From Lentisphaerota bacterium (GTDB taxonomy: Bacteria > Verrucomicrobiota > Lentisphaeria > Oligosphaerales > JABHEG01): 34,650 bases of DNA. Where the stretch lies: positions 1 to 34,650 of the forward strand of contig JABHEG010000026.1 in assembly GCA_018676675.1 (NCBI GenBank). The letters are read 5' to 3'. Within the stretch, counting starts at the first letter, position 1, and each line of letters begins with the position of its first letter. Below are positions 25,601-32,370 of the stretch, in pieces. The position numbers and the translations under genes are program-made. The notes beneath the pieces are model-generated. The model had not been told where the DNA came from and ran no database searches. It saw only the letters and a program-made list of their open reading frames with translations.

Positions 25601-26945
25601 CCTCACCATCCGGTTCTATCCCCCCGTTTGGGATCACGTTTTCCCTCTTCCCGGTCTCAACCAACTGCATGTCGTCCAGCCAGACGTCACCAGTCATCCC
25701 CGACTTCCCCCACTTCACGACCCAGAAGAGGATCTCAGCGGCGTTATCCGGAGCCCGCCACGTCCCGTGGACAGCCTGCCAGTCGTAAGTCCCGACAGGA
25801 ACGTGGACGATGCGTTCGTACGTTTTGATCGCCTTACCATCCGCGTCATAGGAACTGACTGAGAAAGCCAACGGGCGGCCCCCTTTCACCAGGTCAACAG
25901 CTCGGACCATTGCGGAGAAGTCATAGACGCTCCCCGCCCGGACAGGCAGACTGCCCGTCCGGAAACAGATGGTGTTGTCCTGCTTCTCCGCCGGGGCGCT
26001 GAGGAGGATGCAGCGGTTGCGCAGACAGAGTGTGTACGGAATGGCGCTTTGCGCCGGCGTGTCAGGTGAGACAGGCAACGCCACTTGGAACGCTGTCCAC
26101 GGCCCCCGTTCGTAGCGTGTCGAGACCGAAGCGGAAAGGGGAGACGACGAACAGTGACTGAGCTTCCATCGCTTCGCACCCTCCTCAAAGCTCGGGATCC
26201 CGTTCCCCAGCAGAGCCGGGACGTTCTCACCAAACCCGACCGCACCAAACGCCTCCGGGTTGTGGAAGCCGACGCCCGTCGGCGACCATGCGGAATGCTC
26301 GTCATTCGACGCCCGATGTCGCCCCGCATTGAAGCCCCAATGGTCGCCCCGCATTGGCGTCCCGCCGAGCGCCTTCCACGGGATGGCCACTTCAGCAGTC
26401 CATGCGTCAGTCTCAGCGTGGACGGCTACTACGGCTCCTGACTGCCACGTCGTATCGAACACGTCCTTCCGGCAAACCGCGTCATACAGTGTTCCCCGCG
26501 GGTTGAACGCAAGATGGTAGTACGTCCCGCTGGTGCCGGGGGGCTGCAGAAAGAGCTCCACACAGTCATCCCTGAACACGTTCCCGTCGCGGGAAACGAC
26601 GTCTGATTTGATCTCGTGTGTCCGCTGGAGCACCGGATCAAGCAGGGCGTCGTCGCAGCGCGCACAGACATACAGCCCAACGTCATCCCACAGCAATCGG
26701 ACACTGGTCCCCTCCTCCGGGAATGCGTCGCCGATCAACGCGACGAACGGTCCGAGGGCAAGCCCGTTCCCCCATATGGCCTCCTCACCACGACCATCGA
26801 TCACCGGCCGCGAGCTCGCTCTGCCCGCGCGAACAAACGGACGCCCCTCCCGCGCGGCAGACACGGGGCCCTCCTGACTCAGCCCTGACGGCCCGACACC
26901 AACGGCACAGAGGGTCACCACCAATCGCACTGCATTGATCTTCAT
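22629..26945 (-). CDS. 1438-residue exported multidomain CBM9-like / barrel / FN3 / FlgD-Ig protein
   Basis: A very large secreted protein, probably glycan-binding and possibly a glycosidase. After the signal sequence (VRLVVTLCAVGVGPSGLSQ) there is a CBM9-like sugar-binding domain (about 45-245; PVIDGRGEEAIWGNG, DDCVELFLQPPG, AWTAEVAIPWKALGG). A CBM4/9-like sandwich follows, then a central region (about 650-1000) that looks like a TIM barrel: FPHLDWDYEVPVLRDS, a CVCERC pair, FSIYSGYQG, AGELAWYGAHPWDN. Next come an FN3-like domain (YVWRVRGADVVTGERGPWSD), a FlgD-type Ig domain (FSPNGDGVLDNVTF, about residue 1183) and a C-terminal CBM-like sandwich (TCYWSNYSAGG, KEAKGGAWFDDLVFEE). The active-site glutamates are not certain and the family is not recognised. 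It starts at ATG 26945 with GGAGAG upstream and is transcribed divergently from the sulfur operon. Confidence 0.8.
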   Translation of the reverse strand: MKINAVRLVVTLCAVGVGPSGLSQEGPVSAAREGRPFVRAGRASSRPVIDGRGEEAIWGNGLALGPFVALIGDAFPEEGTSVRLLWDDVGLYVCARCDDALLDPVLQRTHEIKSDVVSRDGNVFRDDCVELFLQPPGTSGTYYHLAFNPRGTLYDAVCRKDVFDTTWQSGAVVAVHAETDAWTAEVAIPWKALGGTPMRGDHWGFNAGRHRASNDEHSAWSPTGVGFHNPEAFGAVGFGENVPALLGNGIPSFEEGAKRWKLSHCSSSPLSASVSTRYERGPWTAFQVALPVSPDTPAQSAIPYTLCLRNRCILLSAPAEKQDNTICFRTGSLPVRAGSVYDFSAMVRAVDLVKGGRPLAFSVSSYDADGKAIKTYERIVHVPVGTYDWQAVHGTWRAPDNAAEILFWVVKWGKSGMTGDVWLDDMQLVETGKRENVIPNGGIEPDGEGGIGGWPVQHGAYVASYPRGATVSVVRRLAATDGTLLQRSAVYTGVVTAEVTEIGTSLALLPGKRDVDNSHRVKELHVNAGGYLHLPLVMRSSLLDTLGGCDVFIQVPEWLRLVSPAPRIRVVGRERIEEPGSVAVRYRLRFGKAAMTPAESDRHTTRLNSLVFACGAVPPGEGAYSVRLYGQVGDFTEEPNIMPLHTHPPLQWKRPVTALIKHWACSSFYRPFRRLNSSEQDVLAFTWRQAGFNRSGAALDEELRNRYGFSARGHIPLINAPGSLFPGGSEYLAEHPEAQALTFAGETKRSAFCPTYFLSAENAHLEAVRGWLAKEAKRFPHLDWDYEVPVLRDSSLCVCERCLARFREVADLPADARVTRDTIRESHRAAWVDFRCRENARIAALFRAAIKQANPDCLFSIYSGYQGKTDEKYGVDWRYMSQAADLIWAGYGRPVQGIADTHAAIDGRPFIAGELAWYGAHPWDNARAQVALFRRLSDGGSGIMAYFNWIVDGRFYRAISRVSSIAADFERFFCWDVDEDGTYRSRHRRADALVQVSGTGTADDVTVLLHGEERLVFAFNSGKTARALTVEHLRWQDGMACIDAESKQRLERATELKLPPFAVRILHVRPRQEAVKVLQPRILSAAPKRPALDPILAWQGQGSQPGDQVFSLEVSSDAAFPAGKVTTFADLAETVLMPDSLLPGQSYVWRVRGADVVTGERGPWSDSGTFTPAVFASLPASPPAFSPNGDGVLDNVTFTAQLCGALEWRAEIAGTSGNVVTRVTGRGRRVAVVWDGTDGSGALVAPGVYRCTVTPPAFPNSAASADVEMNLKVGVKNPGFSRYRGFILSVPEGKATIAEDYETTCTNTYAKRFDAAVEGTTCYWSNYSAGGIGTNVVPVVPGRTYRLRVRVRGGLEHGTATVGLAFFTAKGRWAQVPGNPPWGVAGDDVSGQTDWEQQELTLVAPEDAHSAVLFLKLKEAKGGAWFDDLVFEEIQQPE

Positions 26946-27175
26946 GGGAACATCTCTCCAACCTCAGGACGTGGGATTTCACCGCAACGTAAGTCCGCTC
27001 GAAGAGATGGCAATGCCGGGAACAACCGTTCGCTGCTCGCCCGAGGGAGCAAGCCTGCCCCTCCCCCCTTTTTTTCCGCCTCAAGACTTGCATGTTGACT
27101 AATCCGATAGAGATTATGGTATTTAGCGGGTGATACGCCGAAAAGACCCGCTGGTGAACGAAGGAGCGATAGCCT
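26946..27175. promoter_or_regulatory. Divergent promoter region of the sulfur operon and the giant secreted gene
   Basis: A 230-bp AT-richer divergent spacer. An imperfect 7-bp stem, GCTGCTC with GAGCAAGC (bulged A), lies near 27032-27055 and is followed by a C/T tract ending in TTTTTTT. In the plus direction this could be a leader terminator or attenuator, but it lies upstream of the best promoter candidate, so it may instead be unrelated. No riboswitch fold was recognised. Confidence 0.4.
27095..27125 (+). promoter_or_regulatory. Candidate promoter/operator for the sulfate assimilation operon
   Basis: TTGACT at 27095-27100 is a good -35. TATTTA at 27120-27125 (spacing 19) or GGTATT at 27118-27123 (spacing 17) could serve as -10. 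Between them, TAATC (27100-27104) and GATTA (27112-27116) form a 17-bp inverted repeat with a 7-base centre. An operator here would block polymerase. The regulator is not in the window; an Rrf2- or LysR-type protein is only a guess. Confidence 0.35.
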
Positions 27176-27940
27176 GTGAGTGTTTCCTTGAGCCAAGCTG
27201 ATCTTCCGCAACTGCAAGACGAGATCGCGGGACTGGGTCCCGTCGACGTGATGCAGTGGGCCACGACACGTTTCCCCGGGAACGCCGTGTTTGCGTCTTC
27301 CATGGGAATCGAGGATCAGGTGATCATGGATATGGTCTGTCGGGACGGCCTGGAGATTCCGGCATTCACGCTGGACACAGGCCGCCTTTTCCAGGAGACG
27401 TACGACCTGATCGAGGCAACAGAATCCCGTTACGGCACGAAGATCAAGATCTACTTCCCGGACGCGACTGAGGTCGAGACCATGGTCGCGGAGAACGGGG
27501 TGAACCTGTTCTATCATAGTACCGAGAACCGGAAGCGATGCTGCGGGGTCCGCAAGCTCCGGCCTCTGGCCCGGGCGCTCTCCGGAGCAGCCCTGTGGGT
27601 CTGTGGCTTGCGTCGGGAGCAGTCTTCGACCCGAGCAGACATGGGAACGCTCGAATGGGACGCGAATAACACCATATTCAAACTCAACCCTCTGATGGAC
27701 TGGTCAGAGGACGATGTGCGGGCTTACGTAAAGGCCAACAATGTGCCCTACAACCCACTCCATGACCAGGGCTTTGTGTCGATCGGCTGCGCATCCTGCT
27801 CACGGGCGATCAAGCCGGGCGAGTCTTTCCGAGCCGGGCGTTGGTGGTGGGAAGAAGAGGAACACAAGGAATGCGGCCTGCATTGGGTTGATGGGAAACT
27901 GGTCAGGCCTGCCCTGGCCGGGGAAGGTAAAGACACATGA
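27176..27940 (+). CDS. cysH: Iron-sulfur adenylylsulfate (APS) reductase, CysH family
   Basis: Reduces activated sulfate to sulfite with thiol reductant in the assimilatory pathway. The 254-residue cytoplasmic protein has the PAPS/APS reductase core ([45 protein letters not shown]) and the two cysteine pairs that bind a 4Fe-4S cluster: [12 protein letters not shown] and [10 protein letters not shown]. These are the signature of enzymes that use APS; classic PAPS-specific enterobacterial CysH lacks them. The catalytic Cys lies in KECGLH near the C-terminus. It starts at GTG 27176, with AAGGAG ten bases upstream. It is first in the operon and overlaps cysD in an ATGA junction. Confidence 0.95.
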   Translation: MSVSLSQADLPQLQDEIAGLGPVDVMQWATTRFPGNAVFASSMGIEDQVIMDMVCRDGLEIPAFTLDTGRLFQETYDLIEATESRYGTKIKIYFPDATEVETMVAENGVNLFYHSTENRKRCCGVRKLRPLARALSGAALWVCGLRREQSSTRADMGTLEWDANNTIFKLNPLMDWSEDDVRAYVKANNVPYNPLHDQGFVSIGCASCSRAIKPGESFRAGRWWWEEEEHKECGLHWVDGKLVRPALAGEGKDT

Positions 27941-28848
27941 CAGTATCACACAAACTAAGTCAATTGAGACAGCTTGAGGCTGAGAGCATCCGGATCATTC
28001 GTGATGCCTACAGCCAGTTCGAGAAACCGGTCATGCTCTACTCGATCGGCAAGGACTCCTCGGTTCTGGTGCGTCTGGCCCAGAAGGCGTTCTACCCGGG
28101 ACGCGTGCCCTTCCCGTTGCTTCATGTGGATTCGACCTGGAAGTTCCGCGACATGCTGACCTTCCGTGACCGATTTTGCAGAGAGCAGGGACTAGACCTC
28201 ATCGTCAACATCAATGAGGAGGGCCGCAAGGCCGGGGCCAACCCGTTCGATCTGGGCAGTCGCCGGTACACCGACACCATGAAAACGCAGTCTCTGCTCC
28301 AGGCGCTCACGAAGGGCAAGTACGACTGCGCATTCGGAGGAGCTCGACGGGATGAGGAGAAGTCCCGAGCCAAGGAACGAGTCTACTCCTTCCGAGACAG
28401 GCACCACCAATGGGACCCAAAGAACCAGCGTCCCGAGCTGTGGTCACTGTACAATGCCCGAATCAACCCGGGAGAGAGCGTCAGAGTCTTCCCTCTGTCG
28501 AACTGGACCGAACTGGACATCTGGCAGTACATCCGCCTCGAGAAAATCGAGATTGTCCCGCTGTACTACGCAAAAGAGCGCCCCGTTGTCATGCGCGATG
28601 GGTCATGGATCATGGTTGACGATGAGCGGATGCGCCTGGAACCAGGTGAGAAACCGGTCATGAAAGAGGTCCGTTTCCGCACGTTGGGCTGCTATCCGCT
28701 GACCGGAGCCGTGGAGTCCTCGGCCGATACGGTCGAAGCCATCGTGGCGGAAATGATGCAGACACGTGTGAGCGAACGCTCCACCCGAGTCATCGACCAT
28801 GACGGTGACTCTTCAATGGAACAGAAGAAGCGAGAGGGGTACTTCTGA
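27937..28848 (+). CDS. cysD: Sulfate adenylyltransferase small subunit
   Basis: The adenylyltransferase subunit of bacterial ATP sulfurylase, making APS and pyrophosphate from sulfate and ATP together with CysN. All hallmarks are present in 303 residues: the PP-loop [78 protein letters not shown] and the diagnostic C-terminus [13 protein letters not shown] ending KREGYF. The length is normal. It overlaps cysH by four bases and shares a TGATG junction with cysN, so the three are almost certainly translationally coupled. Confidence 0.97.
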   Translation: MTVSHKLSQLRQLEAESIRIIRDAYSQFEKPVMLYSIGKDSSVLVRLAQKAFYPGRVPFPLLHVDSTWKFRDMLTFRDRFCREQGLDLIVNINEEGRKAGANPFDLGSRRYTDTMKTQSLLQALTKGKYDCAFGGARRDEEKSRAKERVYSFRDRHHQWDPKNQRPELWSLYNARINPGESVRVFPLSNWTELDIWQYIRLEKIEIVPLYYAKERPVVMRDGSWIMVDDERMRLEPGEKPVMKEVRFRTLGCYPLTGAVESSADTVEAIVAEMMQTRVSERSTRVIDHDGDSSMEQKKREGYF

Positions 28849-30707
28849 TGAATATAGATGCTTTCCTTAACCAACATGAACAGAAGGACCTGCTCAGGTT
28901 CATTACCTGCGGGTCCGTGGATGACGGCAAATCAACCCTCATCGGTCGCCTGCTGCACGACAGCAAACTGATCTTTGACGATCAGCTGAGTGCGCTGCAG
29001 CGTGACAGTGAAACCGTCGGTAACGCCGGTGAAGGCGAGATCGATTACGCGTTGCTTCTCGACGGCTTGAAAGCGGAGCGTGAACAAGGCATCACCATCG
29101 ATGTCGCGTACCGCTATTTCGCCACGCCTAAACGGAAATTCATCATCGCCGACACACCTGGCCACGAGCAATACACTCGAAACATGGCAACCGGGGCATC
29201 CACGGCAGACCTGGCCGTGGTCCTCATTGACGCACGCCAGGGAGTGCTGACCCAAACGAAACGACACTCCTTCATCGTTTCCCTGCTCGGAATCAGACAC
29301 GTCGTTGTGGCAGTCAACAAGATGGACTTGGTCGACTACAGCAAGAGCGTCTATGACGACATTCTGGAGACCTACAAGACGTTCACTGATCGTCTGAACA
29401 TCCCGCACCTCCACTTCGTGCCCCTGTCCGCCCTGCGCGGGGACAACGTGGTGGACCGTTCGGATGAGATGCCCTGGTACGATGGCCCCCCTATTCTCGA
29501 ACTACTCGAGACCATCGATGTGGGGGAGGCCGAAGAGGGAGGCGATTTTCGTTTCCCCGTTCAGTTCGTCAGCCGGCCGGATCGCGATTTCAGAGGCTTT
29601 GCGGGAACCGTCGTCTCCGGAACAATACACACGGGAGACCGAGTTAAGTCGCTCCCTTCACTCAAAGAGACCACGGTTCGGCGAATCGTGACACCAGATG
29701 GTGACTTACAGGAGGCATTCTCCCCTCAGGCTGTCATGCTGGAACTGGAGGACGAGATCGACAGCAGCAACGGCGATATGATCGTCCACGCTGATCGCCT
29801 ACCCACCGTTGGCACACACTTTGAAGCCATGATCCTCTGGATGAGCGACACGCCCATGCAGAAAGGCAACAACTATGTCATCCGGCATGCAGGCCGGACG
29901 ACCAAAGCCCACGTGCGTTCCCTGCTCTATGGTATCGATGTGAATACGCTCGAGAAGCACGATGCCAACGAACTCGGTCTGAATGAGTTCGGGCGCGTGG
30001 CCCTGACCACACACCTTCCCCTGTTCTACGATTTCTACGACAAGAATCGCGAAACGGGAAGCTGTATCCTGATCGATCCCGCCAGCAACAACACGGTGGC
30101 ATCCGTCATGATCATTCCCACCGTGGGTGGCCCGGATGACAGCGACGACTCAGCTGACGACGAACAGCAGAACCCGCTGGAAGCACATGTGGACCGGCGT
30201 GAGTTCGTCTGGGAACACGGCATGGTAACCCCTGCCAACCGGGTCGCCAAGAATCAGCATCGTGGCCAGGCGGTCATCGTGACCGGGGCGCGCGGGTCAG
30301 GAAAACGGAGCGTTGCTCGTCATCTTGAACTATCCCTCTTCAAGTCCAGCTACCAGACCTACTATCTGGGTGTCTCAAACTTGGTTGAGGGACTTGCGGC
30401 CGATGTTGGTCATAACTTCTGGGATCGGGACGAACACATTCGACGCGTCGGCGAGTTGTGTCGCATCATGACCGATGTGGGGTTGATCTTCATCAGTTCA
30501 CTCGACGACATGGATGAGTACGACCTCCGCAAACTCCGCCTGCTCAGTTCACCCAACCGGGTGGTCGTTGTGAGCATAGGCGAGACCTCGCTCAGCCCCG
30601 AGAACGTGGACGTCCGGCTGCCATCCAGTCAGGACCCGACCACGTCGGTCAAGGAAATCCGGGAAGTCCTCAGTCGCATGAACGTACTGCTTGAATACTA
30701 CCTGTAG
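28848..30707 (+). CDS. cysN: Sulfate adenylyltransferase large subunit fused to a degenerate APS-kinase-like domain
   Basis: The GTPase subunit that drives APS formation. Residues 1-430 are a normal CysN: G1 loop GSVDDGKST (22-30), DTPGHEQY, NKMD, and EF-Tu-like barrel domains 2 and 3. After an EFVWEHGMVTPANRVAKNQHRG linker typical of CysN/CysC fusions comes an APS-kinase-like tail of about 150 residues. Its P-loop is GARGSGKRS (480-488) instead of the usual GLSGSGKST. The DGDNVR substrate-binding motif is replaced by LGVSNLV, and the FISP/R segment and lid after LIFISS are missing. Alignable remnants (GLAADVGHNFWDRDEHIRRVGELCRIMTDVGL) show clear descent from CysC. It is therefore probably inactive as a kinase, which suits an operon with an APS-using reductase. 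The tail might be regulatory or structural. Confidence 0.93.
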   Translation: MNIDAFLNQHEQKDLLRFITCGSVDDGKSTLIGRLLHDSKLIFDDQLSALQRDSETVGNAGEGEIDYALLLDGLKAEREQGITIDVAYRYFATPKRKFIIADTPGHEQYTRNMATGASTADLAVVLIDARQGVLTQTKRHSFIVSLLGIRHVVVAVNKMDLVDYSKSVYDDILETYKTFTDRLNIPHLHFVPLSALRGDNVVDRSDEMPWYDGPPILELLETIDVGEAEEGGDFRFPVQFVSRPDRDFRGFAGTVVSGTIHTGDRVKSLPSLKETTVRRIVTPDGDLQEAFSPQAVMLELEDEIDSSNGDMIVHADRLPTVGTHFEAMILWMSDTPMQKGNNYVIRHAGRTTKAHVRSLLYGIDVNTLEKHDANELGLNEFGRVALTTHLPLFYDFYDKNRETGSCILIDPASNNTVASVMIIPTVGGPDDSDDSADDEQQNPLEAHVDRREFVWEHGMVTPANRVAKNQHRGQAVIVTGARGSGKRSVARHLELSLFKSSYQTYYLGVSNLVEGLAADVGHNFWDRDEHIRRVGELCRIMTDVGLIFISSLDDMDEYDLRKLRLLSSPNRVVVVSIGETSLSPENVDVRLPSSQDPTTSVKEIREVLSRMNVLLEYYL

Positions 30708-30744
30708 GCTCACTGAACCACCGAACCCGAACCGGAGATCGCCG

Positions 30745-32361
30745 ATGCCCGCGCAGCCACAGCTGACGCAAGTGGAGAAAGACAAACTCGAGATCTCTCC
30801 TGATTTTGATTTCAGAGAGATCGCGAAGCGCCCATTCGCTGAGCTCACGCCAAACGAGCTCGGGATGTTCAAGTGGTGCGGCGTCTACCACCAGTTGCAG
30901 TCGACCTTCTTCATGATTCGCCTTGTGGCCCCGGGCGGCCTCATGACCAGTCGGCAGTTCCAGCGCGCCACTGAACTCGCTGAGACGTACGCTCAAGGTG
31001 TCCTGTGCATCACCACAAGACAGACGCTTCAGTTCCACTGGGTGCGGCAGCAGGATATCTATAAGATCATCGAGGGCATGGCCGAGGTCGGCGTGACCAC
31101 CAAGAACGGTTGCGGCGACGTCACCCGAAATCTGGTCTCGTGTTCCCAGCTGGGAGTATGTCCGCATGAAGTAGGGGACTACGCGCGGGCCTTCATCCTG
31201 GCAATGGCCAATGATCCGGAGATCCGCGATCTCCAGCGCAACTTGCCGCGTAAACACAAGATCTCGGTTGCGGGATGCCCCCGGGCGTGCGCTCAGACGC
31301 TGATGAACTGCCAGGGCTGGGTCCCGGTAGAGCGCCCCACCCCTGATGGGAAGGGCGAGTTCGGCTGGCAATTCCATGCAGGAGGGGGACTCGGGGCTCG
31401 CCCTTACCTGGCCAAACGCGTCTTCGACTGGGTCCCGCAGGAGCTTGCTCTCCCGGTGGCCCAAGCCACGGCCGAGGCGTTCCACCGCCATGGAGACCGA
31501 CGAAATCGCGCCTTCGCCCGACTCAAGATCATTGTTGACCGAATCGGGGCACCGGCGTTCGGGGACATCGTGCTGGGCATTCTGCGCGAACGGGGTGTCA
31601 CGGGGCTGGAACAGATTGTGCCGGCTGAGTCTCCCGTACCACAGATCCAACCCGCCTACCTTGATGGCCAAACTGTCCTGCCCGAAAACGATGGCACGAC
31701 CGTTTCCGTCCGGATCATCATTCCCCGGTCTGAAATGCAGACAGCCCAATCCAAGGCCATTGCGGGCTGGGCTGACACCTACGGCAACGGCGATGTCATG
31801 TTCACCAACCGGCAGAACGTGGAAATCCGTGCGGTTGCCCGGGACGACGCGGAGTCGCTGCTGGGCGAGATCCGGGAAGCCGGTCTGCACAGCGAAGGAC
31901 ACGAACGCCTGCCCGATGCCGTGGCCTGCGTGGGAACAACGGTGTGCCGAATGGCAGCAGCTGATACGACCGCCGCCTATCGACTGATTCTCGAGGAATT
32001 CGCCGAGGATCGGGCGTTCTGGGAACAGGTGGGAACGTTGAAGCTCAACCTCACCGGGTGCCCCAACAACTGTGCCCATGCGTGGATTGGCGATATCGGT
32101 CTGCGTGGCAAACGCATCCGGCAACCCGAAGGGGGCAACGTGGATGGGTTCGACATCTTTGTCGGGGGAAAGCTCAGCGAAGCCGGGAAGATCGGCGTCT
32201 GGGTTGGGCACGTGCCGACGCCCGAAGTTCCCGACGCCATCCGACGCCTCCTCGAGCACTATCTGGCCAACCGAACAGACCACGCGGAGACCTTCGGCCA
32301 GTTCTGCGAACGTGTTCCCGTGGAATCCATGATCGACGCGCTGAACGGTGCGGAAGAATAG
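30745..32361 (+). CDS. Sirohaem nitrite/sulfite reductase, probably assimilatory sulfite reductase
   Basis: A six-electron reductase, here most likely sulfite to sulfide. The 538 residues show the two-fold NirA/SiR organisation: the ferredoxin-like half-domains (FFMIRLVAPGGLMTSRQF; VSVRIIIPRSEMQTAQSKA), RQTLQFHWV, and the coupled 4Fe-4S/sirohaem ligands CVGTTVC (Cys395, Cys401) and CPNNC (Cys439, Cys443). An earlier CPRAC also occurs in the first half (VAGCPRACAQT). Operon context favours sulfite over nitrite, which sequence alone does not settle. ATG 30745 has CGGAG upstream; a TTG at 30691 would overlap cysN and is less likely. It is followed after 9 bp by its probable electron donor. Confidence 0.92.
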   Translation: MPAQPQLTQVEKDKLEISPDFDFREIAKRPFAELTPNELGMFKWCGVYHQLQSTFFMIRLVAPGGLMTSRQFQRATELAETYAQGVLCITTRQTLQFHWVRQQDIYKIIEGMAEVGVTTKNGCGDVTRNLVSCSQLGVCPHEVGDYARAFILAMANDPEIRDLQRNLPRKHKISVAGCPRACAQTLMNCQGWVPVERPTPDGKGEFGWQFHAGGGLGARPYLAKRVFDWVPQELALPVAQATAEAFHRHGDRRNRAFARLKIIVDRIGAPAFGDIVLGILRERGVTGLEQIVPAESPVPQIQPAYLDGQTVLPENDGTTVSVRIIIPRSEMQTAQSKAIAGWADTYGNGDVMFTNRQNVEIRAVARDDAESLLGEIREAGLHSEGHERLPDAVACVGTTVCRMAAADTTAAYRLILEEFAEDRAFWEQVGTLKLNLTGCPNNCAHAWIGDIGLRGKRIRQPEGGNVDGFDIFVGGKLSEAGKIGVWVGHVPTPEVPDAIRRLLEHYLANRTDHAETFGQFCERVPVESMIDALNGAEE

Positions 32362-32370
32362 GACGGATAG

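Noticed and set aside
28848..30707. Functional bifunctional CysN/CysC
   Set aside because: The tail lacks the conserved APS-kinase P-loop sequence, DGDN motif and lid.
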